Positions 1 to 11,549 of a DNA stretch of 64,000 bases are shown here, piece by piece. The DNA lies in assembly GCA_030248215.1 (NCBI GenBank), contig JASANG010002793.1, positions 1 to 64,000 on the forward strand. The letters run 5' to 3'. The notes under the pieces were generated by a model. The model was not told where the DNA came from. It worked only from the letters and a program-made list of their open reading frames with translations, and did no database searches. Source of the DNA: Enoplolaimus lenunculus (lineage: Eukaryota; Nematoda; Enoplea; Enoplida; Thoracostomopsidae). A program made the translations under genes and the position numbers. Each line of letters starts with the position of its first letter. Positions within the stretch are counted from its first letter, which is position 1.

Positions 1-1934
1 TTAATTGAAACGCCCCCCTCTATTTTTCCCGAGTTGAGCTGGAGCGCTACTAAAATCCAACAACATGAAAACTCGAAAATTCAAATTACTCCTACTATCG
101 CTACCCCTTCATCTCTGAAATATTCGACACAGCTACCTCCTGCTGGGCGAGAAACTGCCGTTGTGATCTTTGCCGGCGAGTAATTATATATCTCTCAAAT
201 AGAGTTGTTTTAAACGTTACTGCGAGCTCACTTTAGAGAGACTGCAAAATTCTCCAGCAATTGCTCGATGATGGGCAGGCCGCTGCAACCGTACCTAGGG
301 GGTAGGGATAGCGGCATACAAGGTACCCCTCAGTGCGGGTTGGATTCGGAAGCCATAAAGGCTGGTGCCCGTAGCACAAGGTCAAATATCCATACCTGTT
401 AACTGGTAAAATGCCTTAGGGCTTGGAGATGATAAACCGCACAAGCGAACATTCGTCCCTAGAGTTCAAAATTTGCTTCCAACCTAGGACCCAGCCCCAT
501 CGGGCAACCCTCAGACTCCCCCTGTTTTCATTCTCCCTTATCCCTTCATACTCTAGAGACTACGGCTTCTTATCACGCCGACTGCCCGTATCACAACGTT
601 TAAATTTGCGGGTATTCGGTGAATGGATAAGAAAAAAGGGGGGGAGGAACAACAAGCAGAAAGGGAGCGGGGTGCGAGACGGGAAGGGTCAATACGCGGA
701 AGCCTCCTCCGTCCCTACCGGACAACCCGAAACACCTGAACCCTCCACCCCCCGGTGGCGATGTGCTATAGGGTATGTCCCCTTTCCTTCGGATACTTCG
801 CCTCTTTAAACGCACCCGCCACTCTAAACAACGAAATTACTTGAGTTAGTCTAGTCCTGAAAGTAGGCCATTAGTTGTGCGAGCTAGTCAAATCCTCAAG
901 AATTTGTGCGAAAAAACGGCAAGAGAAAAGAAAAGAAAAAGGGTGGCGGGGCAGTTGTGACAGTAAGTTGAATGGTAAAAAGCACATTAGTCTCGTAATT
1001 GCTAATAACTCGTAGAAAACTTGCGGTCGGCCTGCGCGCAACAACAAGGTCAGTCAGGGGTTATAATTTCAAAAACGCTTCCAAGCACCTCACTGAGTAC
1101 TACCTAGTCAAGGCTTCAAGGGGAGTCCTAGGTAGGCAGACGCTAGCCGAGTCTGAAGGGGCGGGTCAGGTGAAAGAAAGCCCACGCTATACATCTAAGT
1201 TCGGTCAACGGGGTTCATCTAGCCGGATCCTTTACGTAAAACAACAAACAAAAGTACAACAATGCATAATTAAAGGTACAGACACAACAATGCGTAATTA
1301 AGGATACCAAAGACAAGACATAGGGCGTATCAAGTATACACAAGTCTTAAGTCCGATATGAGTGCTCTGTATCGAAAGGCGGACTCTCCTTTTTGGGCTC
1401 TCGCGCGTTCACTCAACTTCGCGTTATTACCCTGTTATCTGTGTAAATTATTGCAACGAGAGTATGCACAATACTTTAAAGTTTTTAATCCCCTCAAGAA
1501 AAATTACGTTCGTATGGCGAGTTTCATTGCGCAACGGTTCGAGTGCCTAGGCAATATCCGTGCGTTATCTAACCAGCACCCTGGTGACATGAGACCTACT
1601 CCTAAGCGGCTTCTAGTCAGAGACTAACCAACAAGTTGGAAAAAAGCGGTGGAGCATTTGCCACCCTAATTATCCAGGAATGAGTGATCCCAATTGGAAT
1701 ATACCAAAACCAACAGCTGAGCCAACGAATATAATCATACGAACATGGCAGCACAAATTAAAGGGGATACGTATCATAAGCAACAGTGACATCAATAATG
1801 GCAATAACGGTATAAATCTCAAACGAAAATTCACGGCAGCAACACACTAAGTACACTAGGCTCTGGAGCCTAAGCCATGAAGCACAATGACCGGAGGATA
1901 AGAAAGTCGCTATTAAAAGAGTGTGTCCCTGACA
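1..1934 (-). repeat. Element A 3' LTR, U3 part, cut by window start
   Basis: This matches 15,138-17,066 end to end. The right edge is sharp: both copies share ...GTGTGTCCCTGACA, after which they differ. The left edge is unknown because the window begins inside the repeat. On the minus strand the LTR begins TGTCAGGGAC. A short purine tract, CCAAGAGG, lies just before it and is a weak polypurine-tract candidate. A stronger purine tract lies at 2,551-2,570, within a block resembling the LTR-adjacent sequence at 1,935-2,000. Frames of 60-130 codons occur here in both copies but none looks like a protein. Confidence 0.85.
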
Positions 1935-2931
1935 CCTCTTGGAATTTTAATTTGGCTATTTCGTGCTATCCCTTATCTCTGGAAGGTTAGTAGCCCTCCA
2001 ATCCTAGTTTCTTTCTTAGCAAGACTAAGCAGCACTTAAAAAGCATTTTCATTTATGGGAAACTCCCTATTTTACTTTTGAGCCGAGTTTTCCACCCTAC
2101 TAAGTAGCAATGCAGTCAACACCAAAACACCAATATAAACTCCATGAGGTTACGCAAGCTTAAGGCACAGTATAATACATGCTTCATTACAGTCGCCAAT
2201 GATCCGGCTAAGGCGGTTTGCAATTGTCTCCTTACGGCGTAAGCGGCAGGAAATGAAAGATTTAGCTCCGAGCAGCGCGTTTTAAGGTCACGTCAACTGT
2301 AATTCAGCGTTTTCCCATATATACACGAGGTAGCCATTAGAGATGTGGTGGCAGACGCAGACTGCACCCAGCTGTTGTAGAATATATGTAAGTACACCAA
2401 AGTTTAAAGCTGGGTTACGGGAACGTGATCCGCTCAAGCTCAGGCTTTTGACACCCCAAGATTCAATATCACCTAGGCCAATTATATGCTAATACAGCAT
2501 GCAGAATTGCAGCGTGTTTATCCTGAATCCCTATGCGAGTTCCCTAAAAACCTTCTCCTTCTCTTAGAATTTTAATTTCGGCAGTTTGTGTCGACCCTTA
2601 TCCCCTGAACGGTACGTCCCTGTGCCTGCGCTGCAACCGTTAAATCCATAGCACTGACACTGTTGCTAGGCTCGAGCCTAACTCTAAGGGAGGGAGCGCA
2701 GTATTAATTTATACCGCATAATGAGCGCGAAAATTCTTTAGGTATAGCCTAATTGTCTGGGGCCGGAAGTTTGAATGTGGGTAATCCTACAGTGTCAGTG
2801 CGACCAATGAAAAAAGGAGGTAATCCCAGGCCAGAGGTACCTCGGCCCATGGGTACCTCCAACTGCTATGCAGCAGAGAGCGACTGAGCCTCCTGGGATT
2901 CCTCAGTGTTATTGTTTGCGCAGTGCCGCCA

Positions 2932-4848
2932 CTATACCAACGCTGCCGCGAGTTCCATAATCCGCGCCCGGATGACAGGATTGTCCGGAACCTCGATTCC
3001 CATTGCCTCCAATACCGCCAAGGGGTTTCCAGAGTCCTCGCGATCACCTTCCCTCGGCGGTCCAGCCTCTTCCCTGCGTCGCCTTTGCAGTTCCTCCATC
3101 CGCTCGCTCTGTGTAAGTTGCATCGGGGCGAGTTGATGACCATCAGGCAAGGTCGGCGGATTAGCCGGAAGAGGGGCGGGAGTCAACTGGAGATGGCGGA
3201 GGTCCCGGCTGAATGGGGCGTCGAGCATCTTCCGCATTTTCTGAACCAGTGGTGGTAAAGGCAATGGTCCTCCGGTGAGCAGACAGCGCTCAGCGAGCTC
3301 GTGTTCGGTGATGTTGTGGAAGTGGTGGGTCAGGTAGCGGTGATAAAGGTACGGGGCTTTAGTAGAATAAAACCCGATCATCGCCGTGTATCCCTCCACG
3401 ACTACACGAGTGTTGTTGGAGAGCTCGCTGAGGGGCATCAGCGGGAGCAGGGTGACGCGTGGGTTAGATTGGCACTCCCACGCAAGCTCAGAGACGTGCG
3501 CGTGTACCATGCGCGCCACGGTGTCGGGATTCGAATAGTTGAGCAAAAGTTCCTCGAAGGGTCGACCGCGGAGTGCTCCCACCTGCTCGTAGTAGTATCC
3601 ACCATCGCTCCTCGGATCGGTAGTGCGCCTGGTCCATGGAAAAAGGGAATGATAGCCGCCGCAGATCGTGATACGGACCATCAACGGCGTGGCTACCAAC
3701 CGTGCGATTCGGCAGAGCATTGGAATGTCGGCACCCGGGAACGCGATGACAGCGACATCCGGGTGGCTGTAATATTCCGCCCATAAGGGAAAGGCCGATT
3801 CATCGCCGACGATGATGTGACGCCGGTAGTATTGGTGCCCGTGGTCGAAGTGCCGCGCAAGGTCCTCAATGGCGCGGCCGGCGAAGTTGGTGTAGGTCGT
3901 GACGAGCTCCAGGGTATTCTGGACCCCGTAGACATCTTCGCCAATGCCGAGCGCAGGATTCCAGGGGTCACAATAAAGGACCTGGTGCCCTGAGACCCCA
4001 CGAAGATGTTCCCGCATCCCCGGAGCAACAAACTTGTGGTATGTCAAGGCATACACAAGCGGCTCTAACATCGTTTCGCGCCCAAAGCGATGAAACGTGT
4101 CACGGGGAGGCGGGATGCCAATACAAACGTATTGTCGGCATTCTGACGCCGTCGCCTTCATCCAGCTGGCGACAGCGCTGTCGTCGTGGCGTATGAAGTG
4201 CCACGCGGCGCCGAGTGCCTGGATCATGCACCAAGCCGCGCCCAGTGGGGTTTGGAAAGCCAACCCCACAAAGAGTAGGCTGAGGACCTGCGCGGTGCCA
4301 GGTATCGCTGCTATCCGTACGGCGGGGCGTGTGTCGTTGCGAGGGGCCGGGGGGCCAAAATACACGCTGAGAGGATAATCGGCGACGGGGCCGTCGCCAT
4401 AAACCTCGAGGCGGTGCTGGGATTGGCTTTCTTCACTGTAGCCATCGTCACCCCCATCTTCAGCGTTGTTGTACCCGCGAAAATCTGCCATGGCCCTGTC
4501 GTTGTTGTTGTTTTTGGCGATGTTGTTATTGGTCGTGTCAGTGGTTGCAGTGGCTGACGCGGTTGTTTGATGCTGTTGTAGTGATCGTCTCCGACGGTTG
4601 TTGCTGTTGCAGCTGTTGTGATATGGTTGTTGACGCTGTTGTGCTATTGCCGTGAGCGTTGCTGTCGCGGTGACTGTTGTTGCTGCGGTTGCTGCTGTTG
4701 CGATTGTTGTTGCTATAGCGGCTGTAGTTGTCGCTGTAGCGGCGGTTAGTGTGGTTGTTGTTGTTGTTGCCTCTGGTATTGTTTTGTGCGGCGATTGTTG
4801 CTGCTGGCCTTGCTGCTGATGTTGTTGCGGTTCCTGTCCTTGCTGCAA
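2932..4848 (-). CDS. 638-codon frame of element A; possible SGNH-hydrolase-like protein
   Basis: The longest open frame in element A, on the element's coding strand and near its 3' LTR. Residues 1-119 are low-complexity Q, T, A and N runs from triplet repeats, so the ATG at 4,491-4,489 (MADFRGYNNAEDGGDDGYSE) may be the real start, giving about 519 residues. Two hydrophobic stretches fall near residues 180-220 (AQVLSLLFVGLAF, then AAWCMIQALGAAW). Residues 343-425 have the order of an SGNH esterase: IIVGDES (about 345-351), a hydrophobic strand ending in PGAD (371-374), an ITICGGYH block (393-400), then NPRVTLLPLMPL. The C-terminus is acidic and arginine-rich. SGNH-type proteins are known passengers in some retroelements. 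The fold is my inference, and whether it could be an active enzyme cannot be judged here. The frame looks whole. Confidence 0.6.
   Translation of the reverse strand: MQQGQEPQQHQQQGQQQQSPHKTIPEATTTTTTLTAATATTTAAIATTIATAATAATTVTATATLTAIAQQRQQPYHNSCNSNNRRRRSLQQHQTTASATATTDTTNNNIAKNNNNDRAMADFRGYNNAEDGGDDGYSEESQSQHRLEVYGDGPVADYPLSVYFGPPAPRNDTRPAVRIAAIPGTAQVLSLLFVGLAFQTPLGAAWCMIQALGAAWHFIRHDDSAVASWMKATASECRQYVCIGIPPPRDTFHRFGRETMLEPLVYALTYHKFVAPGMREHLRGVSGHQVLYCDPWNPALGIGEDVYGVQNTLELVTTYTNFAGRAIEDLARHFDHGHQYYRRHIIVGDESAFPLWAEYYSHPDVAVIAFPGADIPMLCRIARLVATPLMVRITICGGYHSLFPWTRRTTDPRSDGGYYYEQVGALRGRPFEELLLNYSNPDTVARMVHAHVSELAWECQSNPRVTLLPLMPLSELSNNTRVVVEGYTAMIGFYSTKAPYLYHRYLTHHFHNITEHELAERCLLTGGPLPLPPLVQKMRKMLDAPFSRDLRHLQLTPAPLPANPPTLPDGHQLAPMQLTQSERMEELQRRRREEAGPPREGDREDSGNPLAVLEAMGIEVPDNPVIRARIMELAAALV
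4492..4848. repeat. GTT/GCT triplet-rich stretch
   Basis: An imperfect trinucleotide tract dominated by GTT, GCT and GTC on the + strand. It stays open in several frames on both strands, which explains the overlapping low-complexity frames here. It supplies the Q/T/A/N-rich start of the 638-codon frame if translated. Confidence 0.8.
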
Positions 4849-4949
4849 CTTCTAAGTCATGGTCACACACAAGAAATAAGAAGTACGTAAACATATGCAT
4901 GGGCACATGCGATAACACAATCTTTATGGGGTAGTATCCCACACGAGAC

Positions 4950-7900
4950 TCGGCTACGGGTATTGCGACCCGAGGCCGAATAATGCTATGTCAGGTAGGT
5001 ATTGTCAATGTTTTGCAACTCCGGCTATCGTGGATAAAACCCGAGTGTCGCTGCAGGATGAATTTCGATACTTGGTTCAGGGCCTAGGTTTGTTTCACGC
5101 GTTATTTGAAAATAGCCATGGGTCCCCAATATTATCTATAACCCTTTGTAGAGCCCCTCTGCTCAATTAGTCATTTCTGTCTCCTTACTGTGGGTCATAC
5201 ATCTCGAAACAGGCCCAACTTCATGGTCGAGAGAGTTCCCAAGTGAGTTTTTCACCTGTGTTGGACGGATTAGACAAAATTCTGATTGTTTAAGGCTTTA
5301 GTGCAACTTTCATTTCAGGTTTTAAATACGTGGTTCACTCAATGGACAGTATTACAGCGCTCTTAGTCTGATATTATTCACAATTTCTGTTCAGCTTACT
5401 AGGTCCTTTATTGCTTGCGAGGGTGAGACCAGTTCAAGGGTGGTGCGACTGCAAGAGTCGCCTCCCAACTCCCAAAAACTGGTACTTTTTTCAACTCTGA
5501 AGGGCTCCTTTGCACCGGGAGGGGTGCATGGGAATGACCCGAGTTGGTTGGTTTGTAATCAGTTTTATGCAACCACGGCGAGTTGGATCGGATGGATCCG
5601 TCGGCCACTCTTCTTATATGAAGTTGAATTATCTTTCTAACAAGCGCTGTAACTTGAGACTTTGCCCGCCACATATCAACTGTAATGCTCAACTAGAGTT
5701 CAGTTGAAAGGACTCATTAAAATTAATAGAGCGAACTCTGCTCACAAGACATACTGTTAGATAGGAAAATCATCACGGGTTTGTACCCGGCCTAGTCGAG
5801 CTTAGGCCTTTCGACAGGGTTCGGCGTCGGGACTCTGCATTAAGGTCCATGCTTCATGCGAGTCGTGGGTATTTAATGTTTAGCTCCTCTTCCGGTCATA
5901 GTGTCGGGCGTATGCAGGTCCTGGATTCATGGTGTCTCCAGTGGGCCATATAGGTTAGTAAACCTTGGCTGCACATTAGACTCTGAGCGGACTTGGTGTT
6001 TGAGTATTTTTGGGCTCATTACTCCTCGAATGGCGGGGTACACGCTTAATTGGTGAAACTTTAGCGATCCCGAAGTGTCCTAGCGCCAACATGAGGCCAA
6101 AGAGATAAGGGTTGTAGAGCGTGGCGTTCTCTAAATTTTGTTGAGATCCTGCATTTTTAGGCTTCCTATGCGTAAGCCGATTTTCCAGAACAGGGGCTGG
6201 GGGGGCATATGCCTACGCAGGTTTTTGATCGGGTATGCAAATGTTCGTGATGGCCGCCAAAAAGGGGCCATAATCCATGGGGATATGGCGGTGCGTAACG
6301 ATTCTAACATAATTTCCGCATCGTGGTTAGAGTTAGGTGACATCCAGTGGCGGGAGTTCTAAGGGGGTTGCCTCCCTCTTAAGCCCCTATATGGCTCGAA
6401 ATGCACCTCGCTCTCGTAAGGGGTTTCTTAGACCCAGGTTACTGCGGCTGCGAGGACCGCTTTCCAAAAAAGGTTTAAGCATCCAGCTTAAAAAGGGACT
6501 CCTGAGCACAAAAGTGCAAGGCAAAAGCCCAGTATCGGGTTTTGTACAATTAATATCTACATTTACCGAAGCTGGACCAAGTGGGATGTAAAACTAATTA
6601 GTTTTACATGGTCCATAAAGTATTTCGCTCACAAGCGTCATACTTATGGTCGCTCCAAGTATGGACATGTGTACTGTTGTACACTCCCGTGAACCCCAAA
6701 TTTGTAAACGAGAGCCAGTGTAGCCGGGTTCAATGGTCTGGGAAGGGATAAGGGACAGCGGATATCGAAATGGCAGAGCGGTACGTGCAGCAGATACTGG
6801 GGAAACCCAAACTCATGACTTAGGTGCTAGTACGTCGAGTTACAAGGTATTCTGGTGCGAGTCTGTGTCTTTTAGCATCCATAATTGAGGTGAGCCATGA
6901 GGCAAGGCAATTCCTCAGGCAGAGCCGAAGAGTTGTCTCTAGGGTGTTATATGCTAAATTAATCAAGACAAAGGGGCCCGCGATCAACTCATAGATATCT
7001 CCAGAGCTTATCGGAAAGCAATTCCGCTTAAAGTATGAGTGATCGAGGTAGGGCACCGAGGTTTAAGGGATTCTGACGTATCCTCATAACCTGATTAGGT
7101 TCGGTCGGCTCGTAGTAATGATAGCTTTGTCCAATTTAGGACGGTTTTTGAAAACCGTTCATCAAAAAGATAGCCCATGGCTTACAGGTCATGCTGGACA
7201 GGATTGCTGCTGGTGCTGACAGGATACAGTTGAGTTGGCACTTAAATAAGGTCCAAACTGATTACCTCACAAGCGCTGTACCTAAATTCAGCCCTTAAGA
7301 GGTTGTATGGGAAGATTGCGGCAATCATGAAATCTTGAGATTCCCAAGTATAACGAAAGATATTGTCGCGGGAGACCGATGTCGTCCCCTAGGCATGGGT
7401 TCCTGATGGCCAGGGTGTCGGTGTAGGGGTATAATCTCCCTATAGCAATATCTAAGGTGCTTGCAGGGTGCGCTAGCGGGATACCGTTTCCCACAAGGGT
7501 CGAAAAAAAGCCTAACGGGGTTTACCATGACATTCTGGCTAAGTCCGTTATGCTACATGCTTAGGTCGACACATCATGGTGGGTTGAGCATCGAATCGGG
7601 GATCTATTTTCCAGCATATTTCCCAATTTATAGGTGGTGAGTGGGTTCCTATGTAGGGTCGGGGTCATTCAGGCGTCGTTTAGGGTCCCGTACGAGGGTT
7701 AGTCGGCGTGACAAATAGGTGTTTGCAACAGGGTATGTTTTTTGGCGGGGTCTTTAATTATGGAAACTGCCCTTCTCCTGACGGTTTAGGACACCATTAG
7801 TATTAGGTTAAATTGGGTCGTCCTGTGTTGGGGTGGGCCTGTGGCCACAGACTGGGGCGGTCGCAGGGACTGCCTTGCAAAAAGGTCAATTCAACTGTAC

Positions 7901-9090
7901 GTGTATCCAGATCTTGTCGCACGATGGTGGACTCACCTCCTTATTCGACGATCACTTTCTGATGGTCTTTTCGGCTAATCATAGAGGTGCCGGCTCTTTA
8001 GGTTAGGGTAAATTATCTGCCACACCAGCGCTACACTTAAAGAAAACCTAGCGTGAACCCTTGGTAAAACCAAAATACGTGTGCATGCGCATAGGCGTGA
8101 AAATTTTTCGGTCAGGCGGAAAAGCCGAGTTTGTCTAAGTCAGGCGTTGTCACTGTAGTCACGAAGCCCTAGGAGCCTCCGGTACCTACACCACTGCCCT
8201 TCCTTACGTGCATAGGGTACCTAGGGCATGGAATAAACCGTTAGGTTATCGTTTCTTACGAAGACCGGGGCCGAATTTGACCAGATTCCGAGTCAGCGAT
8301 AATCGATAATCACCGACCCCGATAGTGCTCACGAGTTGTGCTATGCCCGTCAAGTGTCCAGTACGTCTGAATGAGCTCGCATCGGTATTAGGGAATATAA
8401 CCTTGGGGTGTACCGCACGGCGGGAGGTGAGTCGTTAGGTCTATAACAGACGGAGCCTATCAAGCTCAATTGCTAGGGTGGACTATTCGCGGGATTGTAT
8501 CGGTCCGGGACCGATTAGGATACGTGGAGCTAGCCGGGCGGGTACTAGGCTCATAGCCTTCCGCCAGGGATAAAAGGGCCAAATCGTGGCCGCTTGTCAA
8601 AAAGAATTCCAACTAGAATCTCGCCGAAGTTGCGTCACGTTGAGAGGATAAGGTGACAAACCTATAAAGAAGGGAGCCAGATTATCTGGCACACAAGCGT
8701 TATACGTACCAGGTTCGTTATTACAACGGACCATGGTATTGAGAGAAGTGCAGCAGCAAAAAGAAAAAATTTTAAGTCAAAAAGGGGCCAGGTGCGATCA
8801 GAGGGGCATATAGCGTCAAGGATCAAGGGATTGGCACATAGCCGGGCTCTTGAGGTCCTAGGGCGATAAGGTTCCGAATATACAATGGACCTAGAGCACT
8901 AACCAGGCCGGTGGAGTGATATATCCGGTGGGATAGGGAGCGAAATCTGGTGGGACGTGGGATAATATCTCCGTCAAATCCACGAGGCTGCGCGAATTGG
9001 GTCCTTATTTTCAGGCGGGTTGCGCAACTAGGACGGGAGCGCAACCAAGAGTTAGCGTTGAGGTAAGCCGTGCCTCTCCGCACTCTATAC
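4950..9090. other. Element A interior with no recognisable gene
   Basis: No frame longer than about 95 codons and nothing protein-like on either strand. A short phrase close to CACAAGCGYTRTACYT recurs near 5,638, 6,630, 7,268, 8,022 (as CACCAGCGCTACACTT) and 8,692. This suggests that the stretch is built from very decayed units of about 0.65-1 kb. It may be filler retained for element length, or leftovers of older insertions. Confidence 0.5.
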
Positions 9091-9369
9091 TGGGTAGATC
9101 ACAGGTACAGGAATAGGTTTCTACGGCTCATAAATTCCAACAAGCCGACAAATCATACGTTGCAAATAGAGTTCATATTCAAATCCATATCCTACAAGGG
9201 TTCCGAGTCCAGATATCCAGTAGTACAAACGGTCTAAGTGATTCCCGAGATAATCAAATCCAATTAGATGTCCAGAAAATTCATTCCATGAGCCTAATTC
9301 ATTAGAAGCATACGTCAATCCAAAACTTTTTCGGTAGTATTGGTCGCCGGGTGACACTGTTTTGATTTG

Positions 9370-10420
9370 AGCCTGGTGTGAGGTTCGGGTCACGCGGCTA
9401 GATTCAGGTCCTCGAGGACCATCCGAATCGTAAGAATAGGGAAAAGACTTTTAGTTAACTCACTAGGATAGTTCTCTATAGAACTATGCGTTGCTTCTGT
9501 GCCGACATCTTAGGATCCTAGATAATTTTAGTTTTTTAGTCGGACACCTACCCTCAACTCTTTTGGTTGGGGCCTGTGATTTGGGTTCAACACCCCTGGG
9601 GAATTCAAGGAGCGTTTTATGTCAATTCATTCATCATACAAATTACAGTTCCCCATGGGAACACGGAGCTGCCCACCCCTACCGACTGAGGGTGCGTTAT
9701 CTCGTGACCCAATGGACCAACTGGGCTGACCCGTACTAACTCGGCACGTTTCCTACGTCCGGCTTTCCCCGGTGCAGCTGATTCAAACATCATAATAACA
9801 AAACAATTATTACGGCTCTACCGGTGTCAAGCGGTCCGAGTGGTTGCTAGGAATTTCAAATTGATAGTCGAAACCCTCAGAGCGCACAACCACCGAACGC
9901 GTTGAGCTTGGCCTTCAGGAAAAATTTTTTCTACGGTCACTTTCGGGTTGACAGGACTATTGTGCCTTGAAAATAATTTGTGCGGCTTATCATGTGGGTA
10001 GCTACCCTTAGCTCGAGCCCAGAGTTTGCCAGTAGGATTGGAACTGCCTACATGTGGGTAATTCCAGTACCACCCTAGAACTATACTTCCCACGGCAACA
10101 GTATCCCCATCCAATTTACGGAAAGATAATATCAAAAGATAATTTTGGTCGTCCTGCCCCTCCTCGGTTGTGCCGTCAAAACATAAATAAGCAAATAACT
10201 AGGTTCATTCAAGCAATCAATCCTTCCAAACGAGAAAATTTTATCCTAAACCACACCGCTACTGAAAAACTACGCACAGAAATTTATGGGTTGGTGTGGC
10301 CTCAGAATCCTGCCTCCCGCACGATAGATTCCCCTAACTTCTCGAAACGGGATTGGCGAGAATTTCTGATAGGGGCCGAATTAACTGTGTGGTGACCCGT
10401 GGTTGCTCCTTTCCCGTGGT
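9370..10420 (-). pseudogene. Decayed block related to the long frame of element B
   Basis: Stretches match element B at about 19,200-20,250 in the same order: the TCCTCGAGGA phrase at 9,410 and 19,226, the CACCCCTACCGACTGAGGGT phrase at 9,675 and 19,477, AACTCGGCACGTTTCCTACG at 9,739 and 19,541, and TTGCTCCTTTCCC at 10,402 and 20,217. It is a broken relative with many breaks, far more diverged than the two LTRs of element A are from each other. It was therefore already decayed when this copy of A inserted. Confidence 0.7.
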
Positions 10421-11040
10421 CACATCCTTTCACCCAGTTAATTGGAGTTATTTGGAAGAGAGGGTCGAGTTTTAGTCGTTCAGGGGCCGGCGACATCGTC
10501 CCCAGTATCAAAATTAAGTTTCCAACCGGTGGTAAGTTGGTTCTTCGAAACTCGACGCCCTCTTGTAATTTTTTAACGCTTCGACATGGTCCCTCCCTCA
10601 AAACATAGTCCCCGGTCAGCGGGTTGCGCACCCCACCCCCAGGGCGCAAATACTCTGGGAAGGTTCCGAGTCCCCACGTGAGTTCAGTTTGTTCGCACTT
10701 GCACAATCGGTTCCAGGATTGCGCGCTCAAGTATCACAGAGTGTTCTAGCATTAACCGCATTCATGAGTGGCAATTTCGTTGAGTCGGGGGGGGGGCGTC
10801 AATGGCTAGAATAAATTAAGGCACCGGCTAGTGGGGTGTTAACAGGAGGTTCATAGCTGGGATTAATTGGCGGACGCTCAACAAGCTCCCAACAAGATCA
10901 CAATACGTACATATCATATGCTAACGGGGTCAAGGAACAGATACGTAACCGCGAGCAGGGTTCTTCGATTTTATTTGATTATGATGAACAACCCTGCACT
11001 GCGTGATTAAACATATACAAGTAAGCTTAAATTTAAATTC

Positions 11041-11280
11041 GTCATGGGCTGCATAAAATTTGCCTAAAGGGAAGCAGCCTGTCATGCGTGACCAGAACAA
11101 TCACATTGCATAGCTTGGAGTTTGGTGAGCGAAAGCCATAGCTGCTCGAATTTTGCCTAAACCTGAAGCAGCTAGTCCTTAAATTTTAAAATATACTTCT
11201 TTAAACAATTAGTACATAAAGTGGGTGAGCGAAAATTCGACCTCTCGGAGTTTTGCCTAGATGTATGCGAGAGGTCCCCA
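11041..11280. ncRNA. Three leader hairpins with a shared 20-nt loop pattern
   Basis: Three inverted repeats in tandem about 95 bp apart, written on the + strand. Stem GGCTGC/GCAGCC is at 11,047-11,052 and 11,074-11,079. Stem TAGCTGCT/AGCAGCTA is at 11,139-11,146 and 11,167-11,174. Stem GACCTCTCG/CGAGAGGTC is at 11,239-11,247 and 11,268-11,276. Loops are 21, 20 and 20 nt, and each carries TTTGCCTA at nearly the same place. The second and third are preceded by GGTGAGCGAAA. Stem sequences differ while pairing and loop are kept, which argues for an RNA structure. On the element's coding strand this lies in the leader between the primer site and the gag position, where packaging or dimerisation signals sit. 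That role is inference. Confidence 0.7.
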
Positions 11281-11346
11281 AAATTCAAGCGTCGCAGTTG
11301 GATTACAATTAGATAAACCAAAACTCTGAGGGAATCGCGGCATTCA

Positions 11347-11549
11347 CAGGCAACGTCTCACGGCGTGGCCCCCAAGTGTTACGGCTGCGACCAACGGGTA
11401 CCTCTGCGGACGAATCCGAGTGGTATCCCTCACGGGTGTTCATGGCCGTGGGTCTGCCTAGTAAGCCGACGTGTCTAGCAGATGATGGTCCCCCAGGCGT
11501 GACGTCGGGTTTTGAGAATCACAAAATTCCACCGTCGTCGTACGCCTAA
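11347..11549 (+). other. Conserved antisense small frame, element A copy
   Basis: This 200-bp block is about 87 percent identical to 23,819-24,016 of element B, while the sequence on either side is much more diverged. On the + strand, opposite to the element's genes, the frame from SRRGPQVLRLR to ...SSYA and a TAA stop is open in both copies over about 63 codons. Several differences fall in third codon positions. It may instead be conserved as RNA. Confidence 0.45.

Noticed and set aside
423-809. 128-codon frame in the LTR, also present at 15,560-15,907
   Set aside because: The second copy is present only because the LTR is repeated. No domain, no start context, and it runs opposite to the element's genes. 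Composition is low-complexity near GGGGGG and CCCC runs.
4538-4942. Frames on both strands through the GTT/GCT tract
   Set aside because: Triplet repeat keeps several frames open. Only the 638-codon frame extends into protein-like sequence.
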